Assembly: GCA_943704525.1 (NCBI GenBank)
Contig: CALSCQ010001390.1
Span: 9,572-45,909, forward strand
Length of the DNA: 36,338 nucleotides
DNA from: Pigoraptor vietnamica
Lineage: Eukaryota; Opisthokonta; Filasterea
Direction of reading: 5' to 3'
The notes under the pieces are model-generated. The model saw only the letters and a program-made list of their open reading frames with translations, had not been told where the DNA came from and ran no database searches. The position numbers and the translations under genes were made by a program. Positions within the stretch are counted from its first letter, which is position 1, and the number at the start of each line of letters is the position of its first letter. Positions 11,001 to 21,383 of this stretch are shown piece after piece.

Positions 11001-11317
11001 GAAGGAAAGGGAGCAGCACACGAGGGAAAGTAGACAGCCACCACGCACCTCCGGATTGAAGAGCAGCCAGTCGGCACAACGGCTGACGTTGTTGTTGAAA
11101 CGCTGCAAACGGGCGATCTCAGCCAGTTGCGGTGCGCACGACATCCAATTGCAGCACACTCTTTCCAAACCGTGGACGATGTGAAGCACGGCTACATCGC
11201 GCATGCATGCGTCGCGCGCGCTCCACCCACCACGAGCGTTTGTTCGATGTGCGTCCGCGTGCAGTCCGGAAACATGTCCAGTAGGTGGACGACGTGCGCT
11301 TCATCGACCGTCCCCAT
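8092..11317 (-). CDS. USP25/28: USP25/USP28-like ubiquitin C-terminal hydrolase
   Basis: A cysteine protease that removes ubiquitin. Exons: 11317 to about 11227, about 11158-11049, a proposed 10-nt microexon 10947-10938, 10850-10335, 10151-9905 and 9757-8092. In order the protein shows: a UBA/CUE-like helix with the DMFP motif near the N-terminus; a second UBA-like stretch (NNNVSRCADWLLFNPE); a SUMO-interaction-like VEVVDLTG; a UIM (EEDEQLQRALQLSKSE); the Cys box GLMNCGNTCYFNALVQ; LFAFLALTGRRYIDPS and GDQQDVIEF; LFYGN; and the His box GTGHYWAYICD. SIM plus UIM just before the Cys box, with these blocks, match USP25/28 rather than other USPs. The first intron boundary is uncertain. The 147-nt intron 9758-9904 is in frame and lacks stops, so retention would insert 49 residues. 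Confidence 0.85.
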
Positions 11318-11753
11318 GGTCGCAGTTAACGCGCACTCCACGCACCGCACGAAATGGAGCGGCTGCTGCCGCAGCGCAGACACTGCACTTGCTATTGAAG
11401 GTCCAGCTGTGAATGTGCCAAATTCTTTTCCGCGTACTCAGTAGTTATGGAGAGGCGGAGATTGAGCGTGCGATGAAGTTGCGTTCTCAAGTGGCGCAGG
11501 AAGGAACTGGCAGCTTGGCCGGGTGTAACATCACGTGACGAGCAATTCAAATTCGTGTTACAACCACGGCCCACATGTTCATTGAAGGGTGACCCTCAAA
11601 TGCGCACCAAATTTCAACTGTTTTCAATTTATTCGGGACGGGGAAAACAAGGTGGACGAGGCACGTGACAGTCACTGATGTTTAGCACGTGCTGAACACA
11701 TGAAACGCACACCACTGATCATCGTTTCGATTTCGTTTTCATTTCTTGTGAAC
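11318..11753. promoter_or_regulatory. Divergent promoter region between USP and UTP3 genes, with CACGTG sites
   Basis: This 436-bp region separates the divergent starts. It has three CACGTG palindromes: about 11532-11537 (in TCACGTGAC), 11662-11667 and 11686-11691, the last two within 100 bp of the UTP3 start. CACGTG is the known core site of bHLH/bZIP-type factors. That it works here is inference. Confidence 0.4.
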
Positions 11754-13880
11754 ATGGCCAAACCAAGGGGTCGTGGTGGTCGTGGCGCCGCGCGCGGTGG
11801 CGGGAGGGGACGCGGCCGGGGTGCTGCGCCTGCCCAACGAGGGGGTCGCCGGCCAACGGCGGTCGATTCGGACGACGAGAATGTGTACGACGACGTCGAC
11901 ACTTTCAACATGCGCCGCGAGAAGGCCATTGCGCGGGACTCGGATAGCGAAGGCGCCTCCGAGGACGACGTCGAGGGGGTGATGGACGTGGGTGGCGCCG
12001 GCAGCTCTGACGAGAGCGAAGAGAGTGGCGGCGAGAGTGACGACAGCGGGCAGGAAGACGACGGCTCAGAGCACATCGACCAGCAGTGGGGGAAGCGCCG
12101 CTCTGCGTATTACAACACGGACTACGTGGACGCTGACCTGGGCCACAGCACGGACGATGAGGAGGCGGCAGAGGAGGAGGAGCGCGAGGCGCGCAACCTG
12201 CAACACAAGCAGGCGGCCAGGCTCTCGGACGCCGACTTTGGCGTTCCCGACGACTCCCTCGGCGAGCAACTGAAGAAGGGCAAGGGAAAGAAGGCGGCGG
12301 CGAAGGGCAAGCGCGGCGCTGCGGACGACGACGCGATGGAGGTGGACGAGGGCACGGCGGAGACGGTCCGCCGCGACATCTCGGGATTGTCCAAGGCGGA
12401 GAAGCTGGAGCTCATCGCGAAAGATGCGCCCGAGCTCATCGAACTACTCGCGGAGTTCCGCGACAAGATTGCGACGGTGCAGGAGCAGCTGCTGCCCACG
12501 CTCGAGCGCGCGCGTAACGGGGACCTCGCGACGTCCAAGGGAGTGAGCTACCTCGAGACTAAGCTGCAGCTCATGCTCTCCTACCTAGTCAACATCTCAT
12601 TCTACCTGCTGCTGAAGGCGGACGGCCGCTCCGTGCGCGACCACCCCGTGATTGCGCAGCTCGTGTCGCTGCGTGCGGTGATGGAAAAGATGCGTCCGCT
12701 TGACCAGAAGCTCAAGTACCAAGTCGACAAGCTCATACGGGGCGCGGCGGGCGGCGCGGAGGACCCCCTGCGGTTCAAGCCGAACCTCGCGGCGATGGAG
12801 GGCGAGTCCGACAAGGGGAGCGACGACGGCGAGGGCGAGGAATCGCGCGAGGAGGCGTCGGAGGAGGCAGACAAGTACGTCCCCCGCAAGATGCTCGCGG
12901 TCCCGTACGAAGACGACAGCAAGGCGGGAAAGAAGCGCGCGAAGGAGGACAAGGCGAGGGAACGCGCGCTCAAGAGCTCCGTCATGCGCGAGCTGCGGAG
13001 CGAATTCAGCGATCGTCCGGAGGAAATCAAGGTCAGCTGGCGCGCGTCTGTGCGCGTGGGCGTGGTTGTCCGCTGTTTGTTTGCTCTGCGTGCATTTATC
13101 ACTTGTCGCAATCCTGACTTTGCTCACGCGCAGGACGCGACCGGCGTCGCTTTCGAGGACGACGAAGACCCCGCGGAGGCCGCGCACCGGCAGCGCTACG
13201 AGGAGGAGAACTTCATTCGCCTCGACGCGAACAAGAAGCGCAAGGGTTTGAGCCAGCGGCGCATGCGCAACGAACTGGACGAGCTGACGGACTTTGGGGG
13301 AATTTCGGCGCTGGGACGGCCCGAGCGGAAGGAGGACCCCGCGGAGCAACTGCTGAAGAAGCGCAGCGCCGCGGAGGCATTTGCGGCAGCCGAGAACGCG
13401 CGGAGGAAGGGCAAGGGCGCTGTCGACGGCTCGGCAAAGAAGCGCAAGGCGATGGACGACGTCGACAGCGCCGACGAAGCGTTTTACGAGGAAATGAAGT
13501 CGAAGAAGGCGCGCGTGCGCGAGGAGCGAGAAGAGGCGCACAGGTGCGTGTGTGTGGCATGTGGTGGCTTGTTTGGTCCCCTTTCGTTTCGATAGTGTTT
13601 TAATGCCGTCACTGTCTGCAGGCCGGCCATCAACGACGCGAGCGAGGAGTCGGTCGACGGCAAGCGCGGCATCAGCTACCAGATTCAAAAGAACAAGGGC
13701 CTCACGCCACGCAGGAAGAAGGAGCAGCGCAACCCGCGCGTCAAGCACCGCGCCAAATACGAGAAGGCGCTCATCAAGCGCAAGAGCCAGGTGCGCCAGT
13801 ACAGCGCGCCGCAGGGGCCGTACGGCGGCGAGGCCACGGGCATTCGCGCGGGGATCGTCAAGTCGGTCCGCATCAAATAG
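11754..13880 (+). CDS. UTP3: Sas10/UTP3, small-subunit processome protein
   Basis: Three exons (11754-13031, 13134-13543, 13622-13880) give 648 aa. The protein works in the nucleolar SSU processome that processes 18S pre-rRNA. Visible parts: an Arg/Gly-rich N-terminus (residues 4-32); acidic Ser/Glu/Asp tracts; the Utp3/Sas10/C1D domain (about 215-330, beginning LSKAEKLELI and containing KGVSYLETKLQLMLSYL); a Lys-rich middle; and the conserved Sas10 C-terminus (about 565-648) with GISYQIQKNKGLTPRRKKEQ, NPRVKHR-x-KYEKA and GIRAGI. An upstream in-frame Met at 11700 would add an unlikely hydrophobic leader, so 11754 is preferred. The first intron (102 nt) is in frame without stops. The gene converges on the helicase, 83 bp apart. 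Confidence 0.93.
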
Positions 13881-13963
13881 GCGCAATACAACGGCTTGGT
13901 CGCATGTGTGTGCGTGCGGGTAGTTGTGTGACACTGGATGTGCTGCAAGTTCTGTGCGTATCA

Positions 13964-16900
13964 TCACGACATCCGAGCCTCCTTGCTGAAGAATGCGCGA
14001 ATGTCCCCTCCCTCCGCGCGCTTTCGCTTCGTGCGAGTCGGCACATACATGGGCCTCTGAACGTCCGACTTTGCGGTGTCGTTGCGGGGCGGTTCTTGCG
14101 GCGATGGCGATTCGAGCGGTTGCGACGGCTGCAACTCGAACACTACCCGCGCCGAGCAGAACCCGGCGGTGGTCGGCGGCTGCGGACTAGCGGCGTCGGT
14201 AGTGCACGTAGCAGGTGCGCCCTCGGGCTCGGCCTGCACATAGCCCCTCCAAGGAACATTGGCACACGCGGCGAGTGCGCGACAGAGGCGCTCGTCTAGC
14301 AAGGGCGGGGCGTCCGCCGTGTGCGCCGTTGGGAGTGACTGCAGAAAGCGGGATGGCGCCGAACCCCTCGGGCACGTAATGTAGAGGAGGCACTGCGCGC
14401 GAGTAACGCCCACATAGAACAGTCGCCGCTCCTCTTCCTGTGAGGCGGAATTTGGTGCGTTGAGCTTGCAAGCCAGCGAAGCGCGCGAGACACAGACGCC
14501 GCCATCCGCTCAGCACACACATGCACATGCAGTCACGCGGTTGCTGTGAACGCAACCCACATCATCGTCGGCTGTCTCGCTGCCGTCGTCGCACTTGAGG
14601 GAGGATGGCCGTGGACGCAGGGACGGAAGCACACCCTCGGCAGCGCCCCCGACGAACACGACGGGCCACTCGAGCCCCTTGGACGAGTGCAGCGAGGATA
14701 GGACGACGCTTGACCCCGCAGCTGCTTCGTCCCCGCACGTCCCGCGGTCAAGGCACATCGTCTGCAGAAACAGCCGGAGCTTTTCACGCGTCGAGACGGC
14801 AGCGGGAGGCTCGCCTTCGCTAAACGCACTCAGCGCAAACTGGCGCTCGAACTCGGCGGCGGCGGACGCGACTTCCCTCAAGTTACCGAGCGCACTATCA
14901 CCCGACTGGCTGCCACCGCTGCTTTGTGACGAAGCGGCGTAATGCGCATCCAGTCCGGACAGCTGCAGGGTGTCTGCGATGAGCTCCGCGAGAGGCCTGT
15001 GGGCATCCAGCTGCGCGCGGAGAGCGTCCACGACCCCGAGGAACGACAGCAGGCCTTCCCGCTGTGCGCTGCCGAGTGCGGCGGTCGTGCGCGGTCGATG
15101 GGCGGCCGATAACGCGACCTCTAGTGAGAGAGCGTGCGCGGCGCAGAAGGCATCGATCGCCGCAATCGATTGTTTGCCCACGTTGCGGCTGGGCACACGC
15201 ACAGCGCGCTTGAATGCCGTGACGTCGCTCGCATTGAGGGCATAGGACAAATAGGCGACGCTGTTAAGAAGAGGGAAGTCACGTGATCTGTGAGAAGGCG
15301 ACATACGCGTGCACAACCACACGCAATCCGCTCACCATACTTTGACCTCTTCCCGTTCGAGAAAGCGAGCGCCGCCGAGTACTCGATAAGGCAGTCCGGC
15401 GGCAAGGAGGGCCTCCTCAAATGGTCTGCGATCGCACGACAGCACACGTCACGTGTTGCCCTCAGTCACACCAACGGCCCAGTTTGACAACTTGCCTTGT
15501 CATGCTGTTATTGCGCAGAAGCACGGCAAAGTGGCCCGGCTTCAGTCCCCCCACCGCCTGGCGCACCCGCGCAATCTCAGAGACCACAAACGCCGCCTCC
15601 GACGGCGGAATGTCCATCGCCGCGCAGCGTTCGTCGCCGAGTGACAGCGCCACGACAGGCTCCACAATGCGGCCCAGCGGGCCACTCGCGCGAATGTCGA
15701 CGGCGTCGAGACCGCCGTAGCGCCTCCCACGCACGACTGCATTTGCACACGCAACGACCGACGGCTGCGAGCGGTAGTTGTCCGCCAGCCGCACCACGGT
15801 GGGGCTGTCGAAGGCGGCCATGACGCGCGAGAAGTTGGTCGCACTGGCGCCTCGCCACCTGTCGTGAGGGAATGTGTTTGCTTGTTGGCACGTGACACAC
15901 TTTGTGTACGACGCGGGAAAGACCTGCGAATACCAGGGAAGAGGCGCACAGTACTCACTCATAGATGGTCTGATTGGGGTCGCCGACGACGGTGATGTTG
16001 CCCGTGGCACGCGCGAGCGCAATTGCAAGCGCGCACTGAGCTGCGTTGGTGTCCTGTGTGCACACGGAATCGCGAGTGACGAGTGTGCAGAGATCGTCGC
16101 GCGTTGCCACAAACAATGAACAGGAAGACACGACCCAAACTGGCCGATAGCACCGCGGAGAACGACGGATCGATGCACATCCCACCTGAAATTCGTCAAC
16201 GAGGACGTGGGCGGCGCGGGTTGCAAGCGAAGGGACGGCGCCGATGAGCGCAATGCCGCGCAGGAGAAGGTCGTCAAAGTCGAGCTTGTTCTGTGTCGCG
16301 AGGGACGCCTCGTAGCTGACAGCAGCGCAGGGGTTAGGTGTGCGTCCACTTAATCAAAACCAATGCTGCCAGGACACACCTCGTGCGGATGTCACGTGCG
16401 GCCTCAGGCGAGATGGAGAGCGCCCGCGCGAGTGCGTCGTCGTCATGTGCCGTAGGGGCGCGCCCCTCCGATTTAATGGCGGAGATGAAATTGCCCACAA
16501 GTCCTGCGCACCAAAAGCAGTTAGGGGTTAGCATGAGGAGTTAGTGAGAGAGAGAGAGAGAGAGAGAGAGAGTATGTCTTTGTGTATGCGTGTGTATGTG
16601 TTTGTGTATGTGTTGGGGGCGGAGGGAGAGCTATGCACATGCAGTCAAGTGAGTGAACTTCGTCATGACATTACGCTACAAGGTGTCTTGCCCACCGACA
16701 GCCCTCTTGCGATCGTCCTTCCCCACAACCGAACTGACCGCGCGGCGCAGCACACGCTCGCGGTCGTCATCGTCGCAAATGGCAAAATCCGGTGACACGC
16801 CCACCGCGCGCCCGTGCTTGCGGAGAAATGCAACGCACATGGCATGAAAAGTGCCTGCGACGCAACGCGTTACAGCGTCACAATGAGAAGCTCCCTCCTG

Positions 16901-17355
16901 TTAACGGAAGGACCATATGACGCACCTATGGGAATGCGGGCCGCAAGGTCCCCCATCGAAGCGCGCAGACGCGATCGCATTTCGCCCGCGGCTTTGTTCG
17001 AGAACGTGAGCAGCAGAACACGCTCCGGGGGCACGCCGCTATCCATCGCCAGCCACTGCGTGCGCCGGCACAACACGCGCGTTTTGCCGCTCCCAGGGCC
17101 TGCGACCACTACAAGGCACCCGCCAGCATGCATCACCGCAACGCGCTGCTCCGCTGTCAGATCGTCGCGCGGACACGGTGCTGAAACACTGGCAGGTGCA
17201 GAGCCGCGTGCCGCATCTTCGCGCACGTGCCCTTCCTCCGCCGAGCCCGCCGAAGGGGCACCCGTGGCCGCACGGCGCGGAGGCACAAAAGCGCGCGAGA
17301 CGACCCCATGTGCACTGCTGCCACCAGCGGCTGCGGCAGCACGTGACCGTCGCAT
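13964..17355 (-). CDS. UvrD/Srs2-type SF1A DNA helicase
   Basis: A 3'-5' DNA helicase of the UvrD/PcrA/Srs2 class. Nine exons: 17355-16926, 16854-16696, 16503-16380, 16315-16186, 16053-15959, 15858-15496, 15425-15336, 15260-14561 and 14437-13964, about 854 aa. All motifs are present: I GPGSGKTRVL; Ia TFSNKAAGEM; II LVDEFQDTN (split by an intron after FQ); III GDPNQTIYEWRGA; IV NYRS; V SSLHSSKGLEWPVVFV; VI EERRLFYVGVTRA. The intron after SMTR starts with GC (GCAAGT), a GC-AG intron. The C-terminus reads GDIRAFFSK, a degenerate PCNA-interaction-like motif. Starts at 17484 and 17355 are both possible; 17355 (MRRSRAA) is chosen because this segment is also found, diverged, at 21.4 kb. Srs2 homologues disrupt Rad51 filaments; that role here is inference. 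Confidence 0.92.
16546..16572. repeat. (GA)n microsatellite in helicase intron
   Basis: An uninterrupted GA dinucleotide run of about 27 bp lies inside the second helicase intron and is followed by a GT-rich stretch. On the helicase's coding strand it reads CT and may serve as a pyrimidine tract. Confidence 0.85.
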
Positions 17356-17735
17356 GGCCCGGACGAAGGGCGAGGACGCTGAGCGCACGGCGTTTGAGCC
17401 AACGGCGTTGTCACCATTCAGCCGAAACACTGAGAAATGGTGGAGTGTGGAGATTGATGAAAGTGCCCCACGTGACCCTTTCACGTGACTGGGACGCCGG
17501 CGGCCGTTTCCTTATTTGGCACCCGGCAAAGGGGTGTGGCCGTGCTGCATATGGCACAGGCTGTGATACGGCGTTAGTATCGTGCGCGTTTTGCGTGTGT
17601 TTGGGAGCGCGGCGCTCCTGCGTTTTGCGTAGATCTATGATGTGCGGCGCATCCGGCGGCCGGATCCGGGCCGGACAGTCCTGTACCGGCCGGACGGCCC
17701 GGTGTGTGCACGCACTGGCGAACGGATCCCTCATG
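17290..17735 (+). repeat. Left copy of a direct duplication flanking the Crinkler-like locus
   Basis: The segment 17295-17400 matches 21384-21490 at roughly 85-90% by eye, in the same orientation. The segment 17702-17733 (core gcgaacggatccctca) matches 21792-21820. The offsets of the two matches are about 4089 and 4087 bp, so the copies are colinear. The left copy contains the working helicase 5' coding region plus a relic resembling the 5' coding region of the ABHD5-like gene (ANGSL in both translations). The sequence between the two matched blocks has diverged beyond easy recognition. Confidence 0.75.
17469..17487. promoter_or_regulatory. Paired CACGTG palindromes upstream of the helicase start
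   Basis: Two CACGTG cores, about 17469-17474 and 17482-17487, lie 13 bp apart and just over 100 bp upstream of the preferred helicase Met. They are candidate bHLH/bZIP sites. If the upstream Met at 17484 were used, they would fall in coding sequence. Confidence 0.35.
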
Positions 17736-17739
17736 CGGG

Positions 17740-18340
17740 GACCTGGCGCCGAGGCGCGGCGGCCCTCACGGAGAGGTCACGTCGCCGGCTTATCTAGCGG
17801 CTCGACGTGCCGACGCTGGAGACGGCGATCTGACCGGCGGCTCAGTGACCGGCGGCCGAGTCCGACTGACTGGCTCCTCCGGAATGTCGGTGACTGAGGA
17901 GTGCGAGCACAAATTGATTTGGGAAGAAGGACTGTCGGCCACTGAAAGTGAGCCGGCGAGCCGGCTTCAGTGTGAGTGCCTGAGTGACAGCGCTCAGAGT
18001 CCTGTTACACGAGACTGTACGGCGTTGTCGCCGGCATCGAACTGAAGCCGGGCACTCGGCCGGCTCCGCCGCCGGCAACGGGCTCCCCTTTTGCTGCGAG
18101 TGCGCTCTTCTGCTTTATGCTGCATGCTTCCGCCGGCGTGGCGTCTCGCTAGGTGCGCCGCCTCTGTCGCTCAGGCGTCGCGCAACGAAGAAGGCCGCAC
18201 GAAGCATGTTCCGGGCTAATCGCCGCTGAGCAGGCGGAAAACGCTTTGCACCTAACTGAAAATTACGTTTCCGAAATCTTGTACTACAAGCAGGGTACAA
18301 GTAACCTAAATTTTAGTAAATATTTATGTACTGAAGTTGT
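17740..18340. other. CCGG-rich left inner flank of the Crinkler-like locus
   Basis: No gene is supported here. From about 17640 to 18200 the tetramer CCGG occurs some 20 times by eye, several-fold above what base composition predicts. Then, from about 18235, the DNA turns AT-rich up to the first Met of the Crinkler-like reading frame. The AT-rich part is the likely promoter/5' UTR of that locus. Confidence 0.45.
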
Positions 18341-20617
18341 ATGGAACTTGTGAAAGCTTTGAACTTAATCCCCTTCTCTTGCCTCCGGCCCTTCGGAGAC
18401 GTTGCGCGTAGACTGGCGAGAGAGATCAGCCTGCAGTCGCGCTCTCAGGCTCCCAACGTGTTTGCGCTCTTCGGCGCGAGCGGGTCGGGCAAGACCAAGA
18501 CGTTCTACTCGCTCGCGGATGCCGGCGTCCGTCGTCGAATTCCCTTGCAGCATTGTCATCACTGGCTACAATTCGTACGGCGACTTTAATTGCCGCATAC
18601 CGCTTTGGTTCTTCTCAGGGAACTGCTTGCGGGATTTGTGAGCGAGGTGGTGGAACGCGCCCTCGACCTAGTGCGCCTCTACATCGCGTCCTTCGTGGTC
18701 TGGACGCTCGCAGTGCAACGTCAGGTATCACCCTCCGATGCCAGCGAACGACGAAGGCTCTGGCTGTTGTGCCATGAGAACGGATGGGGCCAAAAGGGCG
18801 TTACTGCTGCGTTCGAGAGCCTCGTCCATTCGTGGAAGGGCGCGTCTGACAAGGAAAGTGCTAAGGCATACTACCTGCAAGTGCTGGACGACCTGCGGGC
18901 GCACGCAGTCGGCGAGCATCTCGTCGTCGCCTTCAATGAGATTGGTGTGACGGCGGGCATCGCACCGGGCATTTGGCTTCACTTGAGCGACTACGTTGAG
19001 GGCCTGCAGGAGGCAGACGATGTCGCCAAGCGCCGTCGCGAAGAATCGACCGGGTTGTTTGTTGAGTGCGGGCACGCGGACGCGCAGCCTGCCGATCTTC
19101 TGTATGCGCTGCGGCTGCTCATGCTCAAACTCGCTGAGCGGGGCATCGTTGTGGCGATGGCGGACACGAACTATTTGCTCGTGGTGCTGCGGGACATCGG
19201 CAGTCGGTCGCGAATCAATGGGCGCCTGCATTGCGTCAAGACATTTGCCATGGCGACAGTTGCGGAAATGCAGCGCATTCTGTCGCAGTACTTCGACCTC
19301 AGTCTCCATACCCGCCGGCGAGCTTGAGTTCTTTTGCGGCCGACCCGCATTCTTTGTGCGCAACGTTTTGTGCGCCCTACTCAATACGCCGAGGGGCTCG
19401 GACAGCACCGAGTGGTTTCGACGTGCACGCGCCGCGGCGGTAGCAACCAGCAAGGACCACTTGACGTGGCTCGTCGCGCGAATTATGCGCCGCAATAACG
19501 CCATCTACACGACGTTCATCGGACGCTTGCAGCTCGCCGCAGTATTCTTGCCCCCGGACGGGCCGTCAGATCCGTTGCGGCGTGTGGCGCTCAACACGGA
19601 AGACGCCGACTACTTTCGCAGCACGAACCTCATTTTTTCGGACGGGGATGCGAAAGCTTACGACGTCGCGGCGGAGCCTCTGGTCGTTGAATTTCTTCGC
19701 GAACTCGCCTACGATGCGGCGCCAGCGAACGATCTCGTCATGAAAACACTGACAGCGGCCTTGCATCACGCCAAGGGGCATTGTTTTGAAGATATGTTGG
19801 CGTGGGCTCTGGTACGGCACGCTCGATATTGCCGTGATGGGGTGGATGACAACTCGAGCGTCCTTCTGTCGGCGCTGCTCGAGCCCTTCTTGCCTCCCGG
19901 GTTCACGTTCCCTAGAGCGCTTCAGTCGGCCACAGTCGCTATCAACAAGGTGGTCAACCTGGTCGGCGGCGATCCGTTCTCGATTGCGGTGGAGGACCCG
20001 CACGCTGTGTGTTGCCGGGTCAGCAATGGGGCGCACGCGGACCTCGTTTTTGGCGTGGACAACAACGGGCTGAAGGGCATCGTTGCCGTGCAGTGCAAGG
20101 CGCGGGTGGACTCTGTTCCGATTTCGCAATGCCGCCTGGCGTCGGTAACGTCCGGGTGTCAGTACCTCCAGTCGGGCGGCAGCCGTCGATGTGAGCACGA
20201 AGAATTATGGAAAGGACCTCAGGAGCAAGTCCGCGACGCTATTGTTTCAAAGCAGTGCGAATCGCGATGTCTTCGAGTCCACGCTCCAACTGCATCGGTC
20301 GCTGGAGACGTGTTTGGATCCGCTGCGTGGCGACGGTCCAACCTCCGAACGAAAGACTCGCGAAGCTCATCGCGGTGCACACTGGCAATCGCCGGGCGTC
20401 AGTGAGGGACGCAGTCGTGCTGCTGTGCAGTTCCGAGGCCGCGTTTGGAAAGTCGGCACACGAGGAACTGACGTTCTTGTGTCCGGATGGCCGAGTGCAC
20501 GCCTCGCGACTGTCTCGGTTGTTGAAATTGTTCGGTAATGACGCGTTGAAGAGGGATGTGCAGAATTGGACCGTCGACGAGGTGAACACAATCGTGAGAA
20601 GGGGCCGAGTCTCGTGA
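18341..20617 (+). pseudogene. Crinkler-like P-loop NTPase plus REase-fold nuclease locus, apparently broken
   Basis: Family: CR/Crinkler-type effectors, whose common layout is a P-loop NTPase followed by a restriction-endonuclease-fold nuclease. Parts seen: a Walker A motif GASGSGKTKTF near 18475-18505; a long helical middle region; and near 20030-20100 a PD-(D/E)XK-like core, ADLVFGV followed by IVAVQCKA, the D...QxK form common in CR nucleases. No N-terminal secretion or header domain was found. Reading is not continuous on one frame, with about three interruptions. These could be decay or introns I cannot recognise, so I treat it as a fossil. It lies between two copies of the neighbouring promoter region that differ by some 10-15%, which suggests an old arrival. 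The family is known for transposon-related origins (established work on CR effectors). Confidence 0.6.
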
Positions 20618-21380
20618 TGGCGCAAAATGGGCGCTGTCGAAGGGAGGCTGGAGGAGTTTGTCAATCCACGGCCACGATGAATGAACGCGCCTCTGAATTC
20701 ATTTGCCCGTCGTTCTGTCGCGGTTCACTGGGCTAGCTCTGCAAAAATGTAGGACATAGGAACTTGGAACGGCAAATCTGCGCCTGTCCATTCCCGTTTG
20801 AGCAGCACGACAGCGAAGTTAGACAAAGAGTACGCGACGGCGACGCATATGGACCATCACAACAGTACGCATGCAGCAACGGGAAAGGCACAGGACAAGT
20901 TGAACAAATGCCGGTGGTGCACGCACCAGTCTGAGTAGTGCCGATGCAAGCACTGAAGGCAAATATGCCGGCGTGGACCGACACTGACATGAAGGCACGC
21001 ACTGCCGGATGAAAACAGTCGCCGGAGCGGGTGCATGCACAGCCGGCAGATGACTGGACAGCATAACGGCGGCAGCGCCGGCACTGACACAGAACGGCAC
21101 TGCAGACGATGGCTCAGTGTCAATGCCCGGGCCAAACAAGGCTGGACGTCCTGGCTGTGGCCGGACCGGCAGCTGCCGGCCGGGAACCGCACAGGACACA
21201 CATTGACAGCAAAGGAATAGGACATACACGCACACAGCCAACTGAACGGCCAACTGCCGGGACGACATACTGCCCGGACTGACTGGGCCGGACAGCCGGT
21301 CCGGCGGCAGTGAGGGCCGCACGCCGGCAGGGCCGGCGCCGGCCGGGCCGGCTGAGGCCGGCACAAAACGGGCACCGGCG
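20618..21380. other. CCGG-rich right inner flank of the Crinkler-like locus
   Basis: No gene is supported. From about 20910 to 21560 CCGG occurs roughly 28 times by eye, against about 5-6 expected at 60% GC, densest at 21290-21390 where GCCGGC repeats in several registers. Two overlapping minus-strand open frames of 222 and 195 codons (20819-21487, 20857-21444) look like products of GC-rich sequence. Only their first 30 codons resemble anything, namely the helicase N-terminus. Confidence 0.45.
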
Positions 21381-21383
21381 CCG

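Noticed and set aside
12597-13967. A 456-codon minus-strand open frame
   Set aside because: Antisense shadow of UTP3; the sense strand carries the complete Sas10 domain structure.
17740-21380. Terminal inverted repeats of a DNA transposon around the Crinkler-like locus
   Set aside because: I compared the two inner flanks on opposite strands and saw no convincing inverted match. The repeats seen are direct copies of host sequence.
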